Notes: generated by a model not told the origin, from the letters alone. Positions 11,606 through 24,230 are shown, counted from the stretch's first letter. The stretch is 64,000 bases of DNA from Isoetes taiwanensis (GCA_021234155.1 JAJEKV010000053.1:1935307-1999306); one strand, 5' to 3'. A program made the numbers and translations.

Positions 11606-11633
11606 CTAGTTATGGTGCCCGGCGTTGCCGGGC
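11606..11633 (-). other. Helitron 3' terminus: hairpin plus CTAG
   Basis: The arms at 11617-11623 and 11627-11633 pair perfectly (GCCCGGC with GCCGGGC on the minus strand, 3-base loop). Eleven bases, ending in CTAG at 11606-11609, follow on the minus strand. This is the standard Helitron transposition terminator. Confidence 0.9.
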
Positions 11634-12105
11634 TTAGTTACCATTTGAAGAGGCGGTTGTTTCATTATTGGCTAGAATAGGCAATATGGGTTGGAGGGGG
11701 TAGAGGTAATATAGGGAAACATTTTAAGAAACTCACAATGTAACATTGAACCTGAAGAAACCCTTTTATTTAGACCTGTGCTTCATGAGATGGCTCATAC
11801 ATTTTTGTTTCTCGGAGTAACATAATCTAGTTGATAAGAAAAAAAAAGTTTGAAAAGATTGGAATTGGTCCATATCCCCTTATTTTCAACAGAATCCTAG
11901 CTGGAAGCATGCATGTACTATGATGTGCTTCCCCATAAGTATCCGGCAATCAGGTGTGCAAGGGAAAGATTGCTAGTCTCACAGCATAAGCTATAGGGAA
12001 GCTTCAGTATAAGACTATCTCTAAAATACTATGTATATGATTTATTAACTAATTTTTGGGAGTCCAATTTTTCTTCATCATGATAATGCAAATTAAACGT
12101 TTTGC

Positions 12106-12138
12106 ATCATGATCATGATCATGATCATGATGATCATG
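12106..12138. repeat. (ATGATC)n simple repeat
   Basis: Several overlapping ATGATC units, each containing the palindrome TGATCA. The flanks on both sides carry AGTCCAATT followed by TTCATCATGAT, a small direct duplication. Confidence 0.75.
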
Positions 12139-12747
12139 AGAGTCCAATTAACTTCATCATGATCATGACCATTAGATGTACAAATACCTTTTCTATATAC
12201 AAAATAAAACCAAAATATTGATAAATAGCTTCATTTCCAACCAGTGTTGTTAGGCTTGTTAAGCTTTTGCAATTTCGTTGTTGAAATTTGTATTTTGAAT
12301 GGTAGTCGATGGGTTTTTGCTTTTAAATGGTTACCCCAATGCAATGGCCTAGTCACTTTTCTCACTTCCATAGTAGTTGGTGGGTCACCCCATCCCAATG
12401 GCCTAATCACCCACCTACTTGAGTCTACATTTGTTATACATCATTCTATTGTTTTTGGAAGTGTAGTTGCTCGGTAATGAAACAATCAATCAATGAAGGA
12501 GTGTGATTCATTCAATTGGACATGAACATGCAACATTTATGTTTTTAGTGTATTTGGTATCATGTGAAAGTATGCTCATCCTTTCCTCTTTCCTGTTTGG
12601 ACTTGGATGTCCTAAGATTACATATTACGTCATCGGGCAAAAAATCAGGAAAACCAAGAAACTAAAAAAAAATTCCCCTGTGAACTACGGGCGCCATATA
12701 CTTAGGTGGCGATTTGAAACTTAGGAGGCATTAGGGTTGAATCAGTT

Positions 12748-13143
12748 GTGGGTTGTGAAGCCGAAGATGAGGATTTATTGTTTGGAACGATTGAATCCGA
12801 CACAGAGGTGGGCTTGCAGGGGATTGGGATTGATTTATGCAGCGATTTAAGATTTGAAGACGAAATTCAGATTTGGATTGTGGATTGTCCTTGTGGCACT
12901 AAAGGTGAACGGATGATTTCTTGTGATATGTGCGAAATCTGGCAGCATACCCTTTGCGAAATCTGTTCCAATTCAACCTGCCCATCTGTTCGATCCTTCA
13001 TAATTCGCTCTTCTCTGTTTAATCCGGTGAATTCTCTTTCAATTCGACCTTCCTATCTGTTTGATCCTTCAAAATCCGCTCCTCTTCTGTTTAATCCGGC
13101 GAAATTGCTCCCTCCATTTGAAGTTCCGTTTTGTTTAGAGTAG
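12748..13143 (+). pseudogene. Captured PHD-finger fragment (MS1/MMD1 type)
   Basis: At about 12875-12965 the frame reads WIVDCPCGTKGERMISCDMC, then EIWQHTLCEIC. This matches the first half of the PHD finger of the plant MS1/MMD1 family: C-x-C, then GERM-x-x-CD-x-C, then the WQH-x-x-C signature. In that family the proteins are chromatin readers acting in male meiosis and tapetum. After the WQHTLC motif the frame turns into S/P/L-rich sequence repeated with SIRPS and similar, which is not PHD, so the finger lacks its last zinc ligands. It lies inside the Helitron on the opposite strand to it, consistent with gene capture. Confidence 0.65.
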
Positions 13144-15172
13144 CCTTAACTCTGCCACAAATTCATGAGCTGAATTCTTTTCGGTTTCTGCTTCTGCTTC
13201 TACGGTGCCAGCCTCTGCTTCTATGCAGCTTCAGAACACAGCGGTTTCATTGATTAAACAAGACAAGAAACAAAATGTCCGATCAGTAAAGAAAAGTAAA
13301 GAAAGAATGGAAGAACTTTGGGACGAAATACATGGCGTTGGCGAGTAATTCAGAGTTGCAAATGTTACAGTTACGATCCAAAGCAGGGGCATGATCTGCC
13401 GGAAGGATTGGAGGATGAAAGAATGAATTTGGGGTTATGTGCCGGATCAAAAAAGGAACTGCAGCGGCAGATTTTTGCCATGAATTAATTGGGCAGGATG
13501 GAGCGGATCGACAGGGTATTTAATGTGACAGGATGATAAAGCAAGCTAAGTTAAAAATTAAAAAATAGCATATGTAAAGAAATGAATAAAGAAATGATTG
13601 ATGGGTCTGATAAGTTTGACATTGGGATTGGAAAATGATTGGACGAGCAGTTATGGTGATGGATACGACAGACGTATATGAAAGCTAATCTGGTAGAATT
13701 TTTTCTCTCCATAAAAATTCTGCCATCATTTCTTATGGAGGTTAATCTGCTGGAGTATTTCCTGTCCAGAGATATTATATGTTGATGATTACCTTGTGCA
13801 GAAAATCATATTCCAGTCATGTCACATATTAATCTATCTGTCTATAGAATTTTGCCAGCAGTTATCAGTTATGCTACGCTGTTGACATAAGCATCCATCT
13901 CTATCCAGTTTGTGTAAACTGAAGCCACGTATCCAGTTTATGGGGGCGGTGAGATGAAGCCACGTACCTGCTTATAATAAATGCTTGGCAATATAAAATG
14001 AGGGCGTCATTGTAGCTTCCTGCAATTTGTTCTTAGTCGCCATATGAAAGCTGAAGCTGTTCTCTTCGTCAATCCAGGAGGTACGCCAAATTTGTGTCGT
14101 TTAATGTCAGTTCTGTATACAGGAAAGGCGATCTACATGCCTTTCCTGGCATGGAAACAGGCCGCCGCGAACATTTCTCTTCATTTGTCTCATCTACATA
14201 TTTCAAAACATACAGGTTTTGAATCGTCTCTTCCCGACCTTGTGTCTAGAAAAAATTGATGTGTGAATAGGAAGAAAATGTAAAGTAAACAACATATAGG
14301 AAACCAAAGTATTCATAAGGGCTCTTACCTCCACCATGAATATAAGGGCATTGAAAACATACAATAGAGCATATCACCACAATTTGAACCCACAATTTGA
14401 TGTTCCAAGCACTTAGAAAAGAGGATCTTAACACCAAACACCAGGGGGATGAAAAGGGAATACACGGCCAGGGGGACTCATACCTCCACCTTGGCCAAAA
14501 ATACACAATAATATCCCCTAGTGTCAAAAAAACAATATCAAATGGAAACCTAACCACGTTTAAAAAGGAAACCTTATCTTAAAAAGTTAGCACAACAATA
14601 AACGGGGGGGATTCAGATAAGGCTCCAACGGGAAAATTATGGAAGTAGGTAAACACGTGTGGCACGTGTACCAGTCTTCAACTGCTTCTGACAGATCATA
14701 CGAAATAATGATGGCTGGAGGACTAGTTGGCAGTACGAGTCTGATGCATACAGAGCTGTCTCTTTCCGACAGTCTGGGCAAATTTCGAGCCCAGGGCCTT
14801 GAGGGTTCACAATATCTCCATAGACAACAATAGATCCTAGACCTTGATCGAATTCATTTCATTCGTCATATAAATTTGGAATGCTCATGAATTCATTTCA
14901 TTTGTAATATAAATTTGGAATGCTCATATGTACTGGGCTGGGCTTTTCTCTGATTCTATTGTTTTAGCTATTTAGCTGAAACATTAGTGCAATTAATAAC
15001 AACCAAGCTTTTACCAAGTATAGCAATTGTGGGTTGAAGTTTTGAAGACTTTAAGGATATAACTATCCCATGGTAAATTTATTGTATGTTTTAGCTAATC
15101 TGCCTGTTAACATTTTATGTATTTCAGAATTTCACTCTTTATTGGGCTTTAAATTCAAGAGGGAGGTAAAGT

Positions 15173-16533
15173 ATGCATGTGGAAACCAAGTTGATTAATA
15201 TTTGTTCTCATTTTGTTCTGAATACAGAAGACACATTTGATGCATTTGACACAGATAAGCAACAAGCAGAGGTGCATTTGGAATTTCCTAGAGTATGTTC
15301 TTCTGCATGTAAGTTCGTGAAGCAAAGAAGAGGATGCATCTCACACATTGTGGAGGTGATATGAGAATTAATATGTTGTCTTCGTTGTTCATTACTCTTA
15401 CACTTCCACGCCTTGTCAAGCCTCCTACAAAGCTGTATTTCCAAGCAATTGATGGCATCTGCTGTTACACAGTTGAGGCAATGAAACAGACAACTTTTGA
15501 TTATTAGCAGTCTCCTTTGAAGCAGTAAAACCTGTACTATGTTCTATGCTAGCTTATAATCAGGGGTCCTGGAGAGAGCAACTCCTGTTCTGCGCTTATG
15601 CCCTATTCTGTAAATCAAGTGGTACTTAAAATCTGCATCTGCACATTTTTTGTGGCAGCAAAAATTTTGGTTGATCAATATGAGGAGGGGAGGAAAAGTA
15701 AAGGGCAGGCTAGTCCTTGGATAAATGAAGACCATGCTCATGCTTTGACTCTGACTTGGGCAGCAGAAAAATGGCCAGAGTTAGAGACCTGTACAGACCT
15801 GCTGCTTCTTCAAGGATATGTATGTATAAGTGAGCTGGGAAGCGCCCTTTTTTCTCTTCCAATTTTTGTCCAAACGAGCATCCAATTTGCTGCTATTTTG
15901 TCACATTCTGCTGCCGAAATGGACACTCCAAATAACTTTCCAAATTCTTTTCCAACACCCACCAATCCGCAACAAGTATTCTTGCTCCAAACCCCGAGAA
16001 TCAAATTTCACATTATGCACCAAATCCTTCCATCGGTAGAAAAATCAGAAAAGATCTCTTTAATCCATAACAAAACACGACCCAAATGTTGATTTGCTCG
16101 ATTTGCCACGGGTTTCAAGGATTCTCGTTGGTTTTAGGATGTGCCACATATTTTTGCTCTCGGGGGAAGGGGCGAACAACCCACCTCCTTCTTCTTCTTC
16201 TTCTTATTCTCGAGCTCGGCTATGGCTGCCGCGACTCTTGTTGAAAAATCTGACGCGGCAGCGCCAACAACAAACAAGACCGAGGCCGGAAAAAGGGTAC
16301 CACGGTTTTGGCTATCCCATCCACATCCGACCCATCTCCCACTTCATAAAACCCAAAACAAAAATTCCCCCTTTGCCACCAAGCCCATACCATACCTCTG
16401 TTTTTTCTTCTTCCTCTTCCTGCTTCAGCTCCGGCAGCCTAAGATAGGGCTTTATCTTTGCAGCCCACAAGCCAAATCCGGTGGCATGGCAGTGCTTTCT
16501 CATCTGTACCCTAACAAACGTGTAAACTGTTAG
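15173..16533 (+). other. Exon-like, unrecognised fragments inside the Helitron
   Basis: Several stretches read as natural protein: about 15225-15294 (FDAFDTDKQQAEVHLEFP), about 15410-15507 (KLYFQAIDGICCYTVEAM, ending in TAG) and 15598-16092 (164 codons, with an N-terminal part rich in W, A and E). Another begins with ATG in good context at 16222 (MAAATLVEKSDAAAPTTNK). None was assigned to a family. They may be pieces of one or more captured genes. Confidence that they are coding remnants is modest. Confidence 0.3.
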
Positions 16534-16980
16534 CCTCTCTTAATCTGCCCGCTAAGCCGAGCTGCCCCACATGAAGAAGGACCGATCCTCTTCTCCCCTG
16601 CATCTGGCTTTCTGGGTCCTGTGCGAAAATGAGCCATCCTTAGTACCAGTGGAGAACTGGCCGAATCGCAGCTTGAAAGCAAACTAATTCATTGCTTACC
16701 AAATTTCAGAGTTTGCATTCGAAAGTTGCATCCGAAATCCTTGCCATTGATGGTTCTCTCTGCCGTTGAGGCTTCCCCAAATCCGGCGATAGGGCTTCTT
16801 CCACCGCCACTATCGGACGACAAAAAATGGCGAAGCAATAAAACGTGGCACCAAAAGGGCAAATTGGATTGCGGCGCAGAAATATTCTGTGCGACAAAAA
16901 CAGAAAATCAAAATATATAACTGAGTTATATATGTGTAGAAAATGAAGATAAATTACAAAACTTAAATTTCCATTTATAC

Positions 16981-17570
16981 ATTATTAATGCTATCCATCT
17001 CCCCTAACTAACAAAAGAGAACATGGCATAAGATGCTTACAAATTGGTGAATGGTTGCCAAAAATGTAGAAAATAGTCTTACTATTAAAATTTACAAATA
17101 TCATATTACCCTACATCATAAATGCTAAAGAGATACAATTTTACTGCCAAGAACTTTAAATTTTACAGATATCTTATTACCCTACATAAGTAGTTGCCTA
17201 TTTCATACATGCTATAGAGATTGGAACTTTGCCGCCGAGTTAAAGCATTTTGTAAGAGTACCCATGGGAAATCAATGTCCATTTATATTATTAATGTTAT
17301 CCACCTCTGCTTGTCATCTAGTAACAAAAAAGAGCATGGCATAAGATGTTTACAAATTGGTGAATGATTGCAAAAAATGTAGAAAATGGTTTTTTACTAC
17401 AAAAAATTCAAAATTTAGAGATATCATAATACCCTACATCGAGATACAATTTTACTGCCAAAAACCCCTACATAAATGAGATAAAATTAAATTTATGGAT
17501 CATATTACCCTACATAAATGCTATAGAGATTGGAATTTTGGTGCCGAGGTACCCATGGGAAATCAATGTC
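16981..17570. repeat. Tandem duplication, about 306-bp unit
   Basis: ATTATTAATG at 16981 recurs at 17287. The order of shared blocks (GGCATAAGATG, ACAAATTGGTGAATG, GAGATACAATTTTACTGCCA) is conserved over both units. Both units end near CCCATGGGAAATCAATGTC. Confidence 0.75.
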
Positions 17571-18278
17571 ACAAACATGATGGCTTGTCTTAGCAGCATT
17601 GAATTTTGAAACTGTAGACAAATTGTCTTACAGAGGAAAGCACGACAGAAAAAAGTTGTCCGTAGCAGCAAGATAGCAAGATAAGCATTATATCAATGCA
17701 ATCTCAATGAAGTTATATTCGCTACTGGAACCTCATGCTATATGAATCTGAACTGCACGTTTAACCAATGAACCAATGACTTCTATAGACGTTTAACAAA
17801 TGATTGATCCTTGTAGGCTCACGTACTATTTGTTGCACGGTTTAGAACTGGCTGAAACTTTTAAAGCACTCAATGATCCTGCATTTATAGAACTAACAAA
17901 TTTGCTTTCCTTGAGGCCCATAAGTACAATTAAATATGAATTGAAGGTTAAAGTTACTGCAAGGAACATATTCGTTAGTATGTTCTGGAACCTGCTGGGT
18001 TCTGTTTCTGCTGTAAAGATACATTTCAAAATAAATGTCACATGGGTAGATATATTCAAAACATAGATAAGAAATGTGGTTATGCATCTGGCACGCTATA
18101 GTGCTGTAATAGGAGAGAGCTTACATTCTTAAATTTTTAAACTGGAGAACCATCATTCATGTTCCTGCTCCTGCTATTCTAAGATCTCAAGGAATAATAT
18201 TCCAAGTCCAATAAATGGCCTTAATATATGCAAAGTTGAAAAGCAAACATGTGTTCTAATTGAACATGCAAAGCCAGA

Positions 18279-18470
18279 TTTTCCACAAAAAACTACACAA
18301 TCTTATCAATTATATAATACTTACCGGCAGTCAAGCTGCGTACAAACGGTGACAGAACTCCTTGACAAACCTAGCTTTTCCACAAAAACTACATAATTCT
18401 ATCAATTAAATAATACTTCCCGACAGTCAAGTTGCATACAATGGGTGGCATAACTCCATGACAAAATTCA
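18279..18470. repeat. Tandem duplication, 97-bp unit
   Basis: The block beginning TTTTCCACAAAAA at 18279 is repeated from 18376 with few changes, through the GACAGTCAAG and AACTCC segments. Confidence 0.8.
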
Positions 18471-20385
18471 ATATAAGATAGAACATGCATGTCCACATAG
18501 ATCCAGCCAAACATATTTTTGCACATCCCATAAATTGATCAGCATAGGCAGAAGTGTGGTGCATGGAAGAAACCTGCCAGTGCTGCTCACATCTAGAAGC
18601 CAGGCATAGCTTAGAAAGCCTATTTTGCATATCCAAGATCATCTCTACTATATGGTTTATGATATGCTCACATCTAAAAGGCAGTCATAGCTTACAACTA
18701 TAACCCTATCCTGCATATCCAACCAAGCCCCATTCTACTGAGAATCACAATATATATTTCATATACGTAACTCAGCAAAAACGAAATTGCTCTCATAGAT
18801 ATCCAACTCTTGTCATGACAAAGAACATAAGATCTAACAGTAGAATAATAGCTAACCAATTCTAGCATGTCCAAAATACATTGCTATGCTGCATAACACC
18901 TCAACAATTGTTTAATGTAGTATTGTTTCCTCTAACAAATCAAATTCAAAGATATGGGCAATAACCATTACCTCAAGTAAAAGTTCTGCCTAAATTGATT
19001 TGCCTCTAGCATTTGCAAAAGGTGCATGTGCTGTTTTTGCTGAACCAGAGATCATTAACCAACTAAGAGCAGTGGCAGAATAGAATGTAGGCAAGTATTC
19101 ATAACCATCTTGTAACCTACAACTTGTTGCCATAATGCCTCTGAATTCCCTGCTAATGAGATTCGGCTAAGGGCCCTAGACATGGAAAACTTGATTTACA
19201 ATCCTAGATCATGGACCTGCATGGATCTAAGCTCTTTATTAAGATAGTGATCCAAACACGACCAGCAGGAGTAGCTTTTTTTATAGCTCAATGGAAGTGA
19301 TTTATCTGCTTCTAATGTGCCGCAATATGCAGATAGCACCTTGATATTAGCTAGAACAAAAAAAAAATTAGGCCAACAAAAGAAATTAAGGCGTACTTAG
19401 CATAGCTCCATAGAAATATTATACAGAAATGCTTTGTCACATGCAAAGATTTAAAATGTGAAGATTCATTTGTTTACGGAGCAGACAATTTGTTGCCTTA
19501 CCTCAGAAGACGACCTCCAGTGGTGAAGAGGACTTCAGTGGTATGCTCTACATCGTGGCTGTTACCCTTCCCTCAGTAGTAGAAGCGATCTATACAAATC
19601 CATCAGTTAAAATAGATAAAATACTTACAGATTCGAAAACATCATTTATTGTTGTGATTTTGTATTTAGATAAACAGGGTAATAGCATGAAAAAGTCCAT
19701 CAAATGACCTATGACACCTCCAACATGTATAATCTGCTAGAAATTCAACCTACAAAAATCACAACCAATAACCAGCATCAGAAGTTTTACCTTGGGAAGC
19801 TATAAAATCTTGCAAGAAGATGTGGGCTAGGGATGGAGATGAACTTATGCAGTCAAGAAGTCGTGCCTACCACAAACAATCCAAGAAACCGTGTCATAGA
19901 AAGCAGAGGAGTCTTGCCCTCTTCAAGCCAAACACTTTTTCTTAATCGGATACTTAAAATACATATTTGCAGGATCAGATGCCATAACCAGCTTCTGCCA
20001 AGAGCTACAAACTGCAGATTATCGAAGGCTCATGCAATCCAGAATGCAATTGGGGATGTTGCTAAGACGCATATGTGGCTTGTAAGAAGCCGGATTTTGC
20101 AATAGACGGCAAGGCATTGAACGGCAAAAATCAACCAAGGCCCTCTTGCAGTCTTCAGCATTCGTGGCATGCATGCTGAGATAATAGATCGGGTAGAGAA
20201 AAATCTGTAATTTAAACCATGGATTAACAACGAAGCAACCGAATCATTAAAATGCGTCTCGACTCTGGCCATACATGCAAAACCTCTATATAAGCCTCAA
20301 ACAGAGACATTAAGAAAACTCCAAATCTGTCGGCACTGACGAATGCTAATGCAAAGGCTAAGGTTCTGGCATGCTGCAAAAAAAT

Positions 20386-20520
20386 CAAGGCGGAATTGCA
20401 CAGAGGTAGTAGTAAGAAAATATCTTTTTCTGTCCTCCACGTTCCAACAAAACCAAGGCAGAATTGCACGGATATAGTAAGAAGAAAACTACCATTTCCT
20501 CTCCTCCACATGTCTCTCAT
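20386..20520. repeat. Tandem duplication, 68-bp unit near the Helitron 5' end
   Basis: CAAGGCGGAATTGCAC at 20386 recurs as CAAGGCAGAATTGCAC at 20454. Both copies are followed by AGTAAGAA and a CCTCCAC block. Confidence 0.75.
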
Positions 20521-22100
20521 GCGTCATCGAAATCCATCTCAAAAACCAGAAATCGTACTAAAAAACCTTTCTCCGATTTTTGTAATACCGAGAATAATTT
20601 CCGGTGGCTAAAACCCATAAAACCTAGGGAAATCAACTAAAAAAAAAATCCTAAAAGTTTTTCATTTGTCGGAAAAACCGAATTTAAACAATAGGATAGC
20701 TAAGGTTAAATTTAAATTAAAAACATTGATGGGTGGTTAAAAGGCCTTGAGTTCACAGATTGATCTAGGAACGAGGGGTAAGATGAGCAATAATAGGTTA
20801 GAGAGTAGAAGCTGTTTATGCACGACATGTAGAGTCTAACAAGTTATCTAGCTATAGATATTGAAAGCCTTAGAAATTAGTTAAGGTAAGAAAGAAAATA
20901 AAAACCCAAGATACAAGTGCTCCGTATGGAGGAAGTTTATGACGGAAGCATAATAATATTTAAATGCTATAGATTAAATACCATTAACATAGTTTTAAAT
21001 ATAGCTAGGGAACTTTTGAGAAAATGTAGACGTTAGTTTAGCAATGATGGTTGCATTTTTGCATTATTAAGGCTATGGTTGGACATTTCATGTTACATAA
21101 AGTGTGAATTATGGAATGTATTTGATGTTGAATATGTTAAGGCATGGGCATGATGGTGAATTGTATGTAATTGTATATGGTGAAATTCTTTGATATAGAC
21201 CTCTGGGGCCGGAGTCTAGGTGCGATGGTCTAGACTCACGGTTTTGCAGAGTGCTATGCAAATGGTAATATTTGAACATCGGGCGTTGGTACCGTATGGT
21301 ACAACGTCATGTCTGATAAGTGGTCCTCAATGCTTCGGTCGGTTAGGGAGAACCGACTAACCGGGACCGACCAGGAAAGGCAAACCGATCATGGCCAGGC
21401 CAAGTTGGGATCTTAAGCGTGGATGGATGGGTGTGTACACACGTGGTTACCCCCCTCTATGTCACCGGGCCTGATCAGCCGAGTTGACCTTGCTCAGACC
21501 CAGAGGAATATTGGTTGCAATGTTGATGCTTTGGTTGCTTGTCTATTGTATATGTGGTTTTCAATGTTGGAATCAAGTTGCAATGGCTATGCTTGGTAAA
21601 ATTATGCATTGTGGTTATGCTTGTTGGATTAATTACTCGGATTGCAGGGGCGAGGTTATGGTAAGGCTACATTATTGTTCTAAGTTAATGCTTTGTGATT
21701 ATTAATGCTAGATATGACCTAGACCCCGATCCCCACTTAGTCCGTGTGACTAACCCCGTGGTTAATGGTGTAAGCAGAGGTGCAAGGCGCTCTCCAGAGT
21801 AGCCAAGCTCGAAAAGCGAGGGTAGATGCGTGTGGATTGCTGTTCAATTAACTTGACTATTATTGTTATTATATATGGGATTGAAGTTAATATTATTTTA
21901 AAGCTTTGGGAGTTGTGTGAAGCTTTGCTGAGTAATGGCAAGAATAATTTTATTTGGGACCTTAGAGCATGTATAAAGATTAAATTCTTTACCTAAGTAT
22001 GCATGTATCAATTTTCTGAGTTCCAAGAGTAAATAGATCCAACGGTAGAGATCAATGGGATCTCGATTCTGAAGAGGTTAAGCGGCGGGCAAATCACAGT

Positions 22101-22112
22101 TGGTATCAGAGC
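22101..22112 (+). other. Primer-binding site for initiator tRNA-Met
   Basis: TGGTATCAGAGC, two bases after the 5' LTR, is the complement of the 3' end of plant initiator tRNA-Met. Confidence 0.9.
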
Positions 22113-22185
22113 AAAGTTCTGGTTCGTGGATTATGAGATTTTTGATTATTGATGATATTTGTTATGATTCCAGATTCTTGTAGAG

Positions 22186-22800
22186 ATGAGTTCTCCAGGA
22201 GGATCCCCAGGAGGAGCTGGGCCTAGTGGAACCTCTAATATAGCCGATATCTTGCAGGCTATCCAGCGAGTGTTGCAGCAGAGTGCATCGCAACAAAAGA
22301 TAACAGCTGACAAGGCAGTAGAGAAGGTGCTGAAGGACACTAAGAGGGAAGTATTATTCATGGAGTCCCTGTTCTCTTTCTTATTGATTGTGATAGTACA
22401 CATTGTTTTATTTCCCCAAGGCTGGCAAAGAAACTAGATTTGAATATGATTAGTCGGGATCCTAGATATGTGGAGTTGGCTGATGGCAAAATTAAGACTT
22501 CTTATGCTAAGGTAGACAATCTTAAATTCCAAGTAGGAGATCTTGAGTCCCATACTAGTTTTGAAGTATTGAGCCTAGGGAAGTATGATGCTATTCTAGG
22601 AATGTCATGGTTGAGGCCACATAAAGCTTGCATTGATTGCGGAGAGCAAACAGTTACATGTCAAAGTCCTAATGAAGATAAGCATGTGCTGGAAGGATTG
22701 CCTTCGTCATTAGTGGTTACACCTTTGTCCCGGAAAAGTTTTAAGAAACAGATTAAGAACGGTTGCATAAGAATGGGATGTGCATTTTTGGGTACCACAG
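22186..22800 (+). pseudogene. Ty3 gag start fused to protease
   Basis: An ATG 80 bases after the primer-binding site opens a G/S/P-rich start and a Q-rich helix, about 55 codons of Gag. The sequence then passes, after a frame shift near 22380, into an aspartic protease: an IDCDSTH active-site region in place of the usual D-S/T-G, then ILGMSWL at about 22600. The body of Gag and its zinc knuckle are absent, an internal deletion of roughly 1 kb relative to family members. The protease active site is also abnormal as written. Confidence 0.7.
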
Positions 22801-22829
22801 AGTTACAAGAACAACCTATTGCTCCTGAG

Positions 22830-24230
22830 AGCCAGAAAGTGTTGGATGAGTTTTCTGATGTGTTTCCTAAAGAATTAACGGAATTGCCTCTACATAGAAT
22901 GGTAGATCATGAGATAGAGCTTGTTCCTGGGGCTGAACCCACATCAAGGCCACCATATAGATTTCATGCATTAGAGATGGCCGAATTGAAGAAACGTTAA
23001 TTTAAATTATTGGAACACGGGTTTATACGGCCGAGTGTTTCTCCATTTGGTGCGCCAGTTTTGTTTGTAAAAAAGAAGGATGGCACATTAAGATTGTGTA
23101 TTGATTACCGCATGCTTAACCAGATTACAGTGAAGAATAGATATGCATTGCCTAGGGTTGATGAGTTATTTGATCAGTTGGGACAAGCTAAGTACTTCAC
23201 AAAAATTGATCTACGATCTGGATATCATCAGAGATCCGGATCAAGGATCTGAATATTTACAAGGCGCCGCCGGGGCCTTCACGGGCACTACGAGTTTGTT
23301 GTAATGCCGTTTGGGTTGACAAATGCTCCTACCACTTTTATGCGTCTCATGAATGAGATATTCCAATCTTTCCTGGATAAGTTTATATTGGTTTTCTTTG
23401 ATGATATTTTGGTATATTCAGGACATTAGAGGAGCATGTGGAACATGTAAAAGCGGAGACACTAGCTATTTTGGCGCGAGAAAAGTTGTATGGTAAGTTA
23501 TCTAAGTGTTCTTTTGCACAAACTAGATTGGTATATCTTGGGCATGTAATTTCAGAAAAAGGATTAGAGCGGATCCTTCTAAGATTGAGGCGAGTTAGGG
23601 ATTGGCCCACACCAAAGGCGGTGAAAAGAGGTAAGATCATTTTGGGATTAGCGGGGTATTATCATAAATTTGTTCCTAAATTTGCAAAAGATTGCAACTC
23701 CTTTGACTTCTTTCTTTGGGTAAGAAGAATGATTTGCATTGACCGATAGTTGTCGGAAAGTTTTCAAAAGTTAAAGGATGTTTTGATTAGTGCACCAGTT
23801 TTAAGGACTCCGGATATGAATGTACCCTTCCATGTAGTCACCGATGCTTACGGGAAAGCTATAGGAGGAGTCTTCTGCGCAAGATGGCGAAGTTTGTGCT
23901 TATATATATCTCGTAAGTTGTCTCTCTTGAACAAAATTACCCGGTGCATGATTTGGAAATGTTGGCCATTATCCATGCCTTAAGGGTATGGAGACATTAT
24001 TTATTGGGTCGCGTCGTTTCTTTTGAAGACCGACCATCAAAATTTGAAGTATTTTGCAAAACGACCATATTTGAATAATAGGCAAAGGAGATGGATGCAA
24101 CTAAGGGAAGAGTATGATTTTGAAATTGAATATCAACCTCGCAAAGAAAATGTGATTGCTGATGCTTTGTCTAGAAGGTCATTCTTAACCTCTATTAGTG
24201 TGTTTCAAGGACAATGGGATGCTTAACAAA
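22830..24230 (+). pseudogene. Ty3 reverse transcriptase and RNase H
   Basis: RT motifs appear in order: the linker with EIELVPGAEP, then [20 protein letters not shown] (about 23050), [12 protein letters not shown] (about 23200), [10 protein letters not shown] (about 23305) and the catalytic FFDDILVYS (about 23395-23420, holding the two metal-binding aspartates). RNase H follows with HVVTDAYGKAIGG (about 23830) and [10 protein letters not shown] (about 24025). It ends in the ADALSRR motif at about 24160-24180. There are at least five frame breaks, for example near 22999, 23245 and 23425. Confidence 0.85.

Larger units (their letters stand above)
11606..20696 (-). mobile_element. Non-autonomous Helitron, 9.1 kb
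   Basis: Read on the minus strand, the insert begins TCCTATTGTT and ends ACCATAACTAG, that is 5'-TC and CTAG-3'. It is flanked by A on the left and T on the right, as expected for Helitron insertion between A and T. Eleven bases before the 3' end is a perfect 7-bp-stem hairpin. The uninterrupted target site is visible in the 3' LTR between 26663 and 26664 (GCTA/TAGC). There is no target duplication and no terminal inverted repeat, again as expected. I see no Rep (HUH) or helicase motifs inside, so it should depend on a partner. The interior carries pieces that look like captured genes, including a PHD finger. Confidence 0.88.
10569..22098 (+). repeat. 5' LTR, split by the Helitron
   Basis: The two pieces, 10569-11605 and 20697-22098, together give 2,439 bp and align colinearly to the 3' LTR (25626-27982, about 2,357 bp). 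It starts TGTAAC and ends ATCACA, followed two bases later by the primer-binding site. The length difference comes mainly from clusters of small differences at CG/CNG sites, plus a larger difference near 21330-21480. Confidence 0.85.

Noticed and set aside
16141-16533. Signal-peptide protein starting at 16222
   Set aside because: The second half is a P/F/L-rich read of a CT-rich stretch overlapping another frame; not convincing beyond the first 20 codons.
11606-20696. DNA transposon with terminal inverted repeats
   Set aside because: The ends are not complementary and there is no target duplication; the Helitron signature explains the insert fully.
22146-22403. Minus-strand frame opposite the gag start
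   Set aside because: Shadow of the gag-protease reading on the plus strand.
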